Assembly: GCA_000827495.1 (NCBI GenBank)
Contig: KN817591.1
Span: 1,796 to 65,795, forward strand
Source: Hypholoma sublateritium FD-334 SS-4
Taxonomy: Eukaryota > Basidiomycota > Agaricomycetes > Agaricales > Strophariaceae
Length of the DNA stretch: 64,000 nucleotides
Reading direction: 5' to 3'
Both the position numbers and the translations under genes were made by a program. Of the stretch, positions 41,601 to 52,062 are shown one piece after another; within the stretch, counting starts at the first letter, position 1, and each line of letters begins with the position of its first letter. A model generated the notes under the pieces. It searched no databases. It had not been told where the DNA came from and saw only the letters and a program-made list of their open reading frames with translations.

Positions 41601-42220
41601 ATGGCACCGGCCCCGATGCAGACTCGGGATGGGAAAAGGCCTGGCGCGCGGCCGCCTGGGCCCAGCTTGGGAATAGCTCTATGTTTTACCACGAACTTTC
41701 TGTGCGTCTTCCCTCACCCCTCCCGTCGGCGTTTGGTATACTCACCGGGCCTGCTGTTCGTAATAGTTTGCAATGAGCGAAAACTTCGCCCCTAACCTGT
41801 TTAGCTTGTACAACCCATACGATCCGGACCCCATATTCCAGATTGATGCCAACTTCGGATTCCCCGCCGCTGTGATGGTATGCCCGTGTCGGTATGAATT
41901 GGATGGGTCAGGCTGACTGGTATCTGCAGAACGCCCTTCTGCAGGCCCCAGATGTACCCAGCACCACCTCACCGTTGGTCATCACCCTTCTACCTGCGCT
42001 CCCCGCTCAGTGGCCCTCAGGCTCGGTTCGGGGAGCACGCGTGCGTGGCGGGATCACGGTAGACCTAGCGTGGAGTCGCGGCAGGGCGTCCAGCGCGACG
42101 CTCACTGTCGATTCGGGTGCAAGCATCAGGCAGCGACCTGTCCAGGTCGTGTACGCGGGCCGCATGCTGGACGCGTTCACAGCGTCAAGCGGGGTGAAGA
42201 AAGTATTTAATAGTTTTTGA
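38635..42220 (+). CDS. GH95 family alpha-L-fucosidase-like glycoside hydrolase
   Basis: Predicted secreted glycosidase of family 95 (1,2-alpha-L-fucosidase and related activities). After a hydrophobic N-terminus ([19 protein letters not shown]) comes the family opening [40 protein letters not shown] (across the first intron) and [15 protein letters not shown]. The barrel has [29 protein letters not shown] (the two catalytic-site Asn), [27 protein letters not shown] (the Glu position), [13 protein letters not shown] and [15 protein letters not shown] (the catalytic Asp). The C-terminal beta domain ends at 42220. About a dozen introns; most junctions read cleanly. Signal-peptide cleavage is likely but the N-terminus is less certain. 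Active-site landmarks are all present. Alpha-galactosidase activity is a possible alternative within the family. Confidence 0.9.
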
Positions 42221-42633
42221 TGCGCAATTTTTGAGATATCCCTATGACGGGTACATATTTTATCATGGAAAAAATGGATGATTGACGCGATGTCCTTGAG
42301 TCCTTGCCTCGTAGTGAGGTTTTTCTACGGAAGATGCGGCGGTTGCGAGAGGACTACATATATAAGGGACTGTCACTGGCCTAATTGCGCCCCGATTCAA
42401 AGCTCGACGCTGGAGCCCTGATTTTGTGGGCGCGAATCCGATATTAGTCACGTGAAGGTTCTTCGGGTCGCTGTGCCGCTGCCCGCAGCCGCCGCCTGCG
42501 CTCGACATTCGTCAAACATTCGTCGTTATCCATCCCAAACTTGGCCACTGCTTGGCCAGTTGCTTTACTATCGCTTCGTATTGCCACCCGTCGGATACTT
42601 AATCTTCAAGCAGTAGCTCAGAAACGGCTCAAG

Positions 42634-43890
42634 ATGACCCACATGATTTACGACTTCATATCTGAATTGGACATACCCGCTGCTCTTGAAATTGAGAAGG
42701 CTGGTATGACATCTGAACTTCCCAATGAAAGTGCTATCTAATGCATCCAAGGCTTCACGGAAGAGGAAGCTGCAACAGAAGCAACGTTCAGGTATTTGTA
42801 TTTCTCCTCTCTCTAATCCTCACCGCTTTTTTTTACAAGGACATACAGATTCCGTCAATCCCATGCCCCGAAACTCTTTCTCGGGGCTTACGAGCTGCAA
42901 TCAAACTCACGAACATTGATAGGGTATATATGTGCCACCCAATCACCAGACAAAACGCTCAAACATGAATCAATGACGGCACACGTTTCTGGCTCTTCTT
43001 CAGTATGCATTCACTCCATCTGTGTCGCCCCGTCGTCCCGAAGAAAAGGCTTGGGACTGGCTTTGCTCAAGGAATACATCGCACACCTCGAAAAGGCCCG
43101 CGCAGAAGGCAGCGAGTCGTGGGACACTGTCCTGCTTCTCGCCCACGAAGATCTCATCTCCTTTTACGAAAAAGCAGGATTTGAGAACGGTGGAAGAAGT
43201 AGTGTTGTGCACGGGGCCCTCCCATGGTACGAGATGCGAAAAGCACTGATCTCCCAGCCCACGGAGCCTGACGTGGAGGTCCGAGATGGACACCATGATG
43301 TCCCAGCGGGTATTTTCGAGGCACTAAAGCGCCGGCGCGCCGCGCCTGCCTCGAAGCTAGTGTCTGACTTCGAGGGTGGGGTGTCGGATCTAATTCAATC
43401 GGCCGATGAGGCGTCTGGCACATCCAGGAATAAACACGATCTTCTGTGTCCCCGGGCGAAGTGTGGTAGCTTGATCCTGAGGGCAGGGGTGGGTAAATGG
43501 GTCGAGCGAGCCAGCGTTCAGGTATGCTGCTTCATTTCTCCATAATCATCTTCATTTATCTTCCTCGTTGGGTAGATGGAACCGCTGGGAACTCAAAGTC
43601 CTGATCTCGCAGCCCTCCCCACTCCTCCTGAGACCGCTCAATGGTGGCTAATTACACCGTCGCCTATGGAGTTTGAGAATGTGGGCTTCACTCGTCCAGT
43701 TCAATCCCTGACTGAATTGGGTGAGCATTCAGAGTTTCTATGAAATACTATAGTTCCCTTAATGGTTTTGATAGGTCGCAAGATAAAACTTCTGACATGT
43801 GCGGAATGTGATTTGGGGCCGCTAGGTTGGTCGCAAGAAGGCGGAACCGAGTTTTGGCTTGCTTGCTCTCGCGTTGCGTATAGGTCGTGA
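42634..43890 (+). CDS. GNAT acetyltransferase fused to an Mss4/Dss4-like zinc domain
   Basis: One gene, two domains. The N-terminal part is a GNAT N-acetyltransferase resembling serotonin/arylalkylamine types: DFISELDIPAALEIEKAGF, EEEAATEATFR, APKLFLGAYEL, HSICVAPSSRRKGLGLALLK (acetyl-CoA loop R-x-x-G-x-G/A) and EDLISFYEKAGFENGG. The C-terminal part is Mss4/Dss4-like, as in Rab exchange factors or chaperones: LLCPRAKCGSLIL (first Cys pair), WWLITPSPMEFENVGFTRPV, KLLTCAECDLGPLGW (second Cys pair) and FWLACSRVAYRS at the end. Exon joins are in phase: EKAG/FTEEEA and TFR/TYRFRQ. The frame is continuous from the GNAT end into the Mss4 region within one exon, then through one intron after 43520. 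About 350 residues. The substrate and the role of the fusion are unknown. Confidence 0.87.
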
Positions 43891-44774
43891 TCATGGTCAT
43901 ATTCACACTAACTAAACCGGATAATTGTAATGGCAATACACCCAAATGTTATTTGAATCCATCCTATTTGCTTGCCTGACTATAAGCCTGCGGCGGCCAG
44001 ATAAATTTCATTTTGGAAATTTCAGTCCGCTACGTAAATATCAAGTGTAAAGCAAGTGTTCAAAGTGTTCAAAGCAAGTGAGGACCTACGATCTACGGGA
44101 AAACGCAGTCATTTGGCGGTGATCTCAGAATGGTTGACCAGTGATTGCGAGTCGCGACTGGCGGCAATTCCCGTCTGATATCGCCGTCGTCACAGTCCCC
44201 ACCAAGTCGCCACGTCTGTTTCTCTCGACCAACTGGGACCAACTCCTGCACGAGCAGAAAGCTCGTTCATCACTCTCGTTCGCCAATGCGTCAGGGCGCC
44301 GCAGTCTAAATGCAACGCTGCATCACCCACATGTGTCTCTCGTGCACTGTGCATGCGCATTCGCCATGTTCTGCGTGGTCGAACAGTGGCTTCTTCAGGC
44401 GCCAGACGCTGACATCGCGCCGGCATCCCGGTGCCCGCCCTCATTCCCAACAGTATGGGCACCCCCGCAAATGCGCCCTATTTCTGATACTCGCCGCCGC
44501 GGATGGCAGGGAAGGGCGTCGAGTAAACGACGCTCGGATGCTGCATCACAACCGCGACACCAGATGGGCCGTGGGCACCAGGAACATCGGGGTTTGGGCG
44601 TACATGGGTGTACAAAGTAGCCAATGTGTCGAGGCGGATAACTCCAACCATTCTGCAGGCCACTGCCAAGCGTTCGTGTAACGCTCAAATCTAACGTTCT
44701 TGGGCATGATTCGAAAACGCAGAAGCTCAAACACATGTATTTTCAGAACACTTTCCTCGCAGCTTCCTCACAGC
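43891..44774. other. Intergenic, convergent 3' ends
   Basis: This lies between the end of the GNAT-Mss4 gene and the end of OMT3. A GC-rich block (about 44140-44700) has overlapping open frames on both strands, the longest 159 codons, but none shows a domain or conserved pattern. I see no gene. Confidence 0.4.
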
Positions 44775-46842
44775 TCAAGCCGTGCTGAATTCTACGAGTG
44801 CTGCCTCTCCTGCGTCCCACAGCTTCTCGAATTTGAACCCAGTTTTAGTGCTATCCGTCGGTTTTTCAGTATAATCTGAGCGTGTTTCGGCTCATCAGAT
44901 ACCCAACTCACCCCATGTCAGTGAATTCCTGCAATGTTCGTTCTTGACTATTGAAGAGGCACATCATATTCATGTCTTGCTGGTACAGACGGACGCGTCC
45001 CATTCCGTAATTCGCGAGAAGGGGCTCCGGCGCCTCATTTCAAGAATCGGTTAGTCTCAAATCTGCTCATTTACTGGCTATGTTCATTGCATAGACTGAC
45101 CTGGTTAGGCACCAACGGGTCCCGGACAGCACTTTGGAGGACAAATTCATCTGAATGGACCAATCTCAAGGACATCGTACGCAAAAGGTGAAGATTCTGG
45201 CTCACGGATAAGCAGGCGGCTAGATGGGCCCATAGATTTCCGAATGTTGGTGAGAATCTTCAAACATTCCGTCGTCGGCCAGTCATGACTGGAAAGAGAC
45301 CATGTCAGGACTGCATCTGGTATGTATCAATGTACACCTACAGAACGTGGCGTAGCTAGATTTTAAGGAGAGGTAAGCCACTAAAGTTTTGTCGTGATTC
45401 GGCTAACGCACATAGTAGAAGTTACAGTTAGTAACTGGCTGATCTGCAAAGAAGTCAATTGGCACGAATTCAACGCGCTTCTTCTCGACAGCGTCGGGAT
45501 GTTCGATTTTCCAATACTTTTCACCGTGCCTCGGTGAGTCATATAATGCCACACGATAGAACTTATCAACTCACGTCTCGACCTTGTTGAACCACAGCAG
45601 GGAGATCCTGGAGCACAATCTTAAGCTGAGGGAACTCTTTGACCAGTCCAAGCATGGCATGCCCATTTCCCCCGCCGATATCGCAAATACTCGAATCAGC
45701 AGGTACTTGGTCCCATGAATAGGCTAGCCATATAGAAATTGTACGTCAAGAATGCTACGGCGACATTATAACACTCTCACATTTCGGAAGCATAGCCCTT
45801 CCGGTGACTTCACCCCAGCCTACCATGGCTTGAGCAAATCGCTGGAATTTATGTTATCAACTAAACTTCATTCCGGGGTTTTTGAGAACTAACATCATGT
45901 AAAGGCTCGCCAACAGGCTGAGAAGATCGGTGAGCACGAACTGAAGCGGCATTCACAACTCAGTGCTCACGGTATCATAGAACCCAAAAAACGAGATGCC
46001 GTGCCCTCTGGTGAAGGAACTGTGATCGGGCGAAGTTGAAAATGCAGATACAGGATCGCTCAAAGTCTCGCCGAGGAACGCAGACGCTTTGAATGATTCG
46101 TAAGTCCTATAACGTGCCGTTAGTCACAGGGATATGCGCTGTGTCTAGAAGCGGAGTTTACATATTTCCTATCAAGCCAGAAACGGGGTTTGTTGAAACG
46201 AGCTGCATGCTGATGCGATTGTTAGCAAAAACATTAGGTTTGACTAATGATTCTTCGCCGTCAGCGCTTGTCCTTTTTTCTCTACCGTTTGAGGTACTCA
46301 CCCTCCTGGAAACAGTGCTTTGTTGCCAGCATGCGCAATATGCGACCAAGCTTGTTGGGATCAAGTCCTGATTGTTTCGCCAGCTGTTCGACAGGCAATC
46401 CTTCAGGCTGACCGACAAGCATATCCGCAACCTTTGCAGTGGTGACTACCTGTAGGCCGGCGGGCTCTTCGAACTGTTTCGTGGCTACATAAGTTGGACC
46501 TGGAATATCGCAGTGGTACGCACGCCATATGATTTCTGATGACCCCTCAGTGGAGTGCCAAACCGATGTGGAATAAGAACGTACATTTGTTATTACATGT
46601 CCTGGACTGGCGACAGCGAAACTGAGCTGTGCGCACGCTGCCTCAATTATCTGGATTGCCTTCGAAAGCTTTGGGGGTACTAGATGGGGCTTGTCGAAAG
46701 GTCCGGGATCGGTTGATGATAGCCAAGGTACATCATGTCCTGCGGTCTGATATTCGGTCAGAACGTCTTGAACTGAGGATGTGATTAGTTCCGTGAGCCT
46801 GGTGAGCTCCAACGCTCCTTGAGAAGATTTGGTAGACGCCAT
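44775..46842 (-). CDS. COMT-like SAM-dependent O-methyltransferase (OMT3)
   Basis: Close paralog of OMT1 in opposite orientation; the two genes span the same 2,068 bp. It starts MASTKSSQGALELTRLTEL at 46842. The dimerisation domain has HLVPPKLSKAIQIIEAACAQ and LDPNKLGRILRMLATKHCFQ. The SAM motif I region lies near 45650-45700 (DIGGGNGHAMLGLVKEFPQL), HDWP near 45270-45290, then LLANYGMGRVRLYQQDMNMM and KLWDAGEAALVEFSTA at the end. It keeps the 12-nt exon (46524-46535, KSYG), the 24-nt exon (45895-45918, PVGEPLHD) and the 14-nt exon (45342-45355). Where OMT1 has GC donors, this copy has GTGAGC and GTAGGT. It appears intact. The substrate, probably a phenol, is inferred only from the family. Confidence 0.87.
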
Positions 46843-47884
46843 CGTTTGCTTCTGTTTGAATTTGGTAGGCTTGTGTGGGCAAGAGATGAGCGACTTTATT
46901 GCGGACAGCATCAGTAAAATAGAATTTTCGCTTATTACTTAGTCTTTCACAGAGCCATGCCAATGCAGATTCCCCACCTAACTTTTCATATGGCTAGAAG
47001 TTACACGTTTATCTGAGATGCCAACTAATACGTGTATTTTAGTCATATCTGAGAACGTTAATGGGAATGTTACAAGAAGTATAGTTTGAAGAGATCAGCA
47101 TGGGATTTTTGACCCCTACCTACACGTGGAGGTTCTCGACAATATAGCAATACGGGATGAGATTATGGATCTAAGCCTCGTGCCTCGGGCATACTTTGAT
47201 TTTCAATTTTTCAGTTGACTATATAAATAGCACTTGTCGATTCTTAGTCTTGGACCGACAGTTGAATGGGTTATTACAGATCCCAGGCCATGTGTCCATT
47301 ACGTATTGACGGCGGACGGCGAAGCTATAAGATTTATTTGGCGACCTGCCCTCATCAGTACTTCAGCTTCAGTCCTTACGTTGTGGATCTTCGGTGATCA
47401 ATATTCAGAATCAAGTGGACCAGCATTTGCGCGCCAATGTAGTACCCATGCAAGACACGTATATCCTGGGATGCCGTTGCAGCTTATGGATGCACCCACG
47501 GTGGAGATAGCTGGGAGCACGATTATAGGAGTTCACGAAGTATTATATTCGAGTCTCTTTCGTCGGATCAGATTGTAGTAAACAATTTGAATCGAATACA
47601 CCATGGTGGGGCGATCATGGGGTATTTTATTTTGGGATGTGAGAACATAACCTCACAGAGGGAAACAACCTCCGTACTGGACCCGCTTTCCTTGCATCCA
47701 ATTTGAAGGATCGTACGAGACGTACAGGCGTGGCACTTTCTGAGCGGCTGCGTAGCAAGAGAAAATCCACCCGATTTGATTTTCAATCAGCCGTTTTTAA
47801 AAATATCTGGGAACCCACGCTGCAATCAGTTCTCAGGGCGAGACAGTGCATCAAACTTCAGCTTCAGAGCTCAGGATTAGCGGA
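46843..47884. other. OMT3 upstream region, no gene seen
   Basis: This should contain the OMT3 promoter. Plus-strand frames at 47234-47578 and 47703-47927 have no convincing similarity to a family I know. They lie upstream of the flavoprotein remnant and could be its decayed earlier exons, but I could not align them to the intact gene. Confidence 0.35.
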
Positions 47885-48265
47885 TGCTCACCGAGGAAGC
47901 TCGAAAAGTTTACAATGTACACAGTAGCATGCGATGCAAAAGAAGATATTACCTGGAGACAAGTACCTTTTGATATTGCAGAAAGTTGGCGATGGTCAGT
48001 CCTATTAAGTATTTGTTACGAGTCAAGACTTTTCAAGCTCACGTTACTGTAAACAACTGTTATACCGCTCGCGACTCAGAATCCGAGGAGGTGGGGGTGA
48101 ATATATATATACAATTCGGACTTTCCTTTTCCATGCAATCGCTCGCAACTTCATCCACCGCCGCAGCTGTGCTGACTCGGCCAGATGGCTATATCTCCAT
48201 GATAAGTAACAGGGTTAGATCCAGCGGATGCAGAGGGTATCATTTTTTTCTTGTATAGTCTGTAA
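47885..48265 (+). pseudogene. C-terminal remnant of a phenol-2-monooxygenase-type flavoprotein
   Basis: The translation KFTMYTVACDAKEDITW and VPFDIAESWRW matches VYVVAHNAKEDILW and IPTALAESWTR near the end of the intact flavoprotein at 55720-58250. After an intron-like gap, STAAAVLTRPDGYISMI matches PGAAVLVRPDGHVSMI. The frame then breaks: four extra bases (AGTA, 48205-48208) relative to the intact copy shift the reading frame. Past them the family end reads TGLDPADAEGIIFFLYSL with a stop at 48265. No FAD-binding portion is visible upstream. This is a broken duplicate lying between OMT3 and OMT2. Confidence 0.75.
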
Positions 48266-49006
48266 ACACAATGCGTACCCTACGATTTAGAGAAGGTTAA
48301 CCGCGAAAACAACAAGTTCTTATTGCTTCAATGATATGTCACATGTCATTGAGGATGTAGATCTTCTAATCGATCTTGTTCGCACTGAGATAGAGCGAGG
48401 GTAGCAGTAGATATGCCTCGGATATGGCAATATGACGGAGACTTACCTCTCTGGAAATACATAATAAAAAATCTGCTTACCGCCGCATTTGCGCCGCATG
48501 CGTTGGATACATGGCAGAACTGGCGGACTCAGAAAAGCGCCTGAGCAACGCCTGAGCAACGCCACAGTCCATTATGGTTTGCACAGCCGCTGATGTGGTC
48601 CGTGCGCGGCATCTGTGTGTCAGTGTCACTAATGCGAAGGTGGGCGAGCGCGCTGTAAGCCCACCGCTGCCGTCGCGTGTAATTGCAAGCGCTAGACGTC
48701 ATGAGCTTTATGGTTCAACCTGACGGAATCCAGCAGAGACGATAGGGGACGGGGAGCCCCAAGGGAGCCCTCGAGCGTTGTCCACGCCTGTCCACGCAGC
48801 GAACGAAGAGTCGAGGCGACATCGTGAGAATTAATTTTAGGGCGGCCTGCCGATGGCCACTGAGCGCATGGTACTTACACGGTCATGAATTATAAACATG
48901 ATGTCAGAGGAATGAGGGTTAAAAGAAATGTACAACATCGGATCTTATCGATTAGAATATTTATACCAAGCTTATACCGTACCCGGCGCTTCGTAGACTC
49001 GGACAA
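48266..49006. other. Intergenic, no gene seen
   Basis: This lies between the flavoprotein remnant and the 3' end of OMT2. No coding, repeat or RNA signal is recognised. Confidence 0.5.
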
Positions 49007-51129
49007 CTAAACTGTGGTGAACTCAACCAAACCTGCTTCTCCGGCGTCCCACAATTTCACAAACTGGAACCCTGTTTTATTACTGTGAAAAATAATATTT
49101 GAGTCAGTGTAGCGGGAAATTAAAATAGTCATCGCACCCCATATCAATGAATTCTTGTAATGTCCGCTCTTGACTGTTGCAAGAAGTCAGCATATTCATG
49201 TCTTGATTATATGCACGGATGCGGGCCATTCCGAAGTTGGCAAGGAGAGGTTCAGGAGCCTATATACACAATGGTATGAGCCGATTGACCACAATTTTTT
49301 GTAGAAAAGCTGACCTGATTGGAAACAGATGCACCTCGGACGGCGTGCTGGAGAACCAATTCATCTGCGTAGAAGCTCAATTGATACCAGAAAGATGAGA
49401 TAAAGAAACTTCCAAGTCGTCACTCACGAATTAGTAAACGACTAGATGGGCCCATCGATTTCCTGATACTGGTCAAGATTGTCAAGCACTCGGATGTGGG
49501 CCAATCGTGGCTTGAAAGAAATATCGTTAGAACAGTGACCATCGAAGAAGCGTCTTCTTTAGAAAAACGCACAGAACATGACGCAGCTAGAGTTGATTCG
49601 AAAATCATGTCAGCAATAATTAACTATCTATACAGTACAGCAACCTACATAGTAGAAATCGCCGTGCGAAACTGGTTGTCCGTTAAATAAGTCAATCGGA
49701 ACAAATTCGACGCGCTTGTTTGCAATGGCTTCAGGGTGCTCAGCTTGCCAGTACTGTGGTGCCGTTTACTACAATCGAACTTCGAAATAGGCGATTCATG
49801 TATACGCTCACCTCGCGTCCTTGTTGCACAACGGGCGCTAAATCCTGCAAGACTATTTTCAAGTGAGGGAATTGCTTGACAAGTCCCATTGTGGCATGCC
49901 CATTCCCCCCCCCAATATCGCACACTACAGAATCAGCGGGAACCCGATCCCACTCGTACGCTGAGATGAATTATACCAGAATTCAACTCGAGAAAAAGAA
50001 GTGTGAATCGATTGACGTACATTTGGGAAGCATAGATCGTCCTGTCACTTCCCCCCAACCTACCATGGCCTGCGCAAAGCGCTGAATGAAGTTGTCAGCA
50101 CTCCTTATCTGGATCGTAGAATGAAACGAAAAGCACCCACATCTCTGAATTTCTCCCCTGCCGGCTTAAAATAAAGAGAAACGCGTAAGAGATTGTGGGA
50201 TATACAATCTATTTGAAAGTTCTCACAGTGTCGTAGTAGTCGAAAAGGGATATACCATGCCCGCGATGGAACGCGCTGTCATCTGGGGAGGTAGACATAG
50301 CTGTTTTAGGATCTTGTAAAACGTCACTGAGCATAACGGCTCCTTTGAGCGTTTCTCCAGTCCTTCAACGGAAATTGTAAGGGACATGCTTGAATCTTGA
50401 AGGTTGAGTTGTTTCATTGAACTTACATGTTACCCGCGAGTCCAGCAACAGGAGTTGTCGATACAAGTTGCATGCTCAAGCGATTGTTGGCAAACACATT
50501 GGGCTTAACTGCAAATGATGTTGGGCGCAAATTTTAAATGAAAATGTAGAAAAAATTCCCGACCTTCCTGGAAACAATGTTTTGTTGCTAACATCCGCAA
50601 GATGCGACCTAGCTTTCCAGAATCTAATCCTGATAGATTTGCTAGCTCTTCGATGGGAAGCCCATCTGACTTCCCTACCAGAATATCGGCAATCTTCGCA
50701 TTGATAACCACCTGAAAGGCGACTGGTTCCTCAAACTACAACTTTTTGTCAATACTATTACTGATCGGAATCCAAGGCAATTTTACGCACGCCGTAAGCT
50801 TTCTGTAGCATATAAAACGACAGGTGTCAGCACTATGTAATATCATACATAGGTTAAGTGAATACGTTGGTGACGGTGTGTCCGGGATTTGCGACCGTGT
50901 AGGACAATTGGGCACACGCCGCTTCAATTACCTGAACCGCTTTCGTCAGATTAGCAGAGGTAAGGTGAGGTGCATCGAAAGGTCCCGAGTCGGTTGAGAA
51001 AATGGAGGGTATAACGTGCCCCGCAGCTTGGTATTCGTTGACCACTTCCGTTACTGACGCAGTGATAAGATTCGTGAGTTGGATGACCTCCGCAGTCCCG
51101 TTCATGGTGATGGTGGATGGTGGATCCAT
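49007..51129 (-). CDS. COMT-like SAM-dependent O-methyltransferase (OMT2)
   Basis: Third member of the OMT1/OMT3 subfamily, more diverged. It starts MDPPSTITMNGTAEVIQLTN at 51129. The dimerisation domain has HLTSANLTKAVQVIEAACAQ, LSYTVANPGHTVTN, then the 12-nt exon (50791-50802, KAYG) and FEEPVAFQVVINAKIADIL. SAM motif I is VCDIGGGNGHATMGLVKQFP, followed by LKIVLQDLAPVVQQGRE. The 14-nt exon is at 49573-49586 (donor GTGCGT), then HDWPTSECLTILTSIRKSMG. It ends KLWDAGEAGLVEFTTV at 49007. The 24-nt exon encodes PAGEKFRD. Catalytic His and SAM-binding Gly motif are present. It is a neighbour of OMT3 on the same strand and of the divergent OMT4. Confidence 0.87.
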
Positions 51130-52062
51130 TCTGCCTGTGTATTCACGAGAAGCGTATAGGGATACGTTCAACTGGATCGTTTCTCTTTATAGCAGCCCAT
51201 TACTAATTGACATCGTTGTCTATGACCAATACCACCGTGGACGTGAAAAAATTGTTGAGCAGATGATTCAAACCAATACAGGAGCATGTGAGAAAGGTGT
51301 GCTATAAAATATAAATAATGGGATTCCCATATTCCGAGACGAGGCACGTTGTCTATTAATAGGATGACCAAGGGATTAGTCCATAAATGGTAGGTCCTTA
51401 TTATCTCACGACAGTGCCAGGCGGACAATTTGAAAGGCCATTTTCGTCTGGTTTGACTCACGAGCTTGCTTTGCTATCACGCTAAAGCCACATGGACATG
51501 GCCTTTTAAGAATGCTCACTGGGAATTACTCAAGCCCCTTCTTGATTTCGTAGATGCAACAACAATTCAGTAATATCACCGGCGCTGATCTTTAGTGCCT
51601 TCAAGTTGTTATTGCTGTCGTGGCTTTTTCCCACTGGTAGCTGGAGTATCGTTTCTCTGTTGCAGGGCAGATGTCTAGGAGAGAAGCACCGGATATAAGG
51701 ACTGATCCATGGATCATATTCTGCAGCTCGATTGACTCGACGAAATGGACACATGGAGATGGAGCGCTGGTAGGTCATGTCTTTAAAAATATGTACACAA
51801 CGTTGGGTTTCCATGATAGATTGCCTCCAGATGGGTACGTACAGAATCTAAGATGTAAAGGAACTAATAGGGATACATGGTCCATTGAACAAAATCCTAC
51901 TCTATAGCAATTCAACTGATTCAGGACCGGCTCGATTCTGGACTGCGAAGGTTTACCTCTAGATAGCTATAAATTCTCAGCACATTTGAGACTTGTTACA
52001 TATTTAGCTTCGAGAAAGCAAGTCATTGGCCCTTTTCTGTGGACAACCACTGAGTAAAGTTA
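51130..52062. other. Divergent promoter region of OMT2 and OMT4
   Basis: No gene is seen in this 0.9-kb interval between two divergently transcribed O-methyltransferase genes. Short frames on both strands (51530-51907) carry no motif. It is a natural place to look for common regulatory sites; I did not recognise any. Confidence 0.45.

Noticed and set aside
44141..44620. A 159-codon plus-strand frame between the GNAT-Mss4 gene and OMT3.
   Set aside because: Low-complexity composition, equally long frames on the other strand, no motif and no splice support.
46093..46371. Plus-strand frame of 92 codons inside OMT3, with a similar antisense frame in OMT1 (34079-34351).
   Set aside because: Both are antisense shadows of the duplicated OMT exons; their similarity to each other only reflects the duplication.
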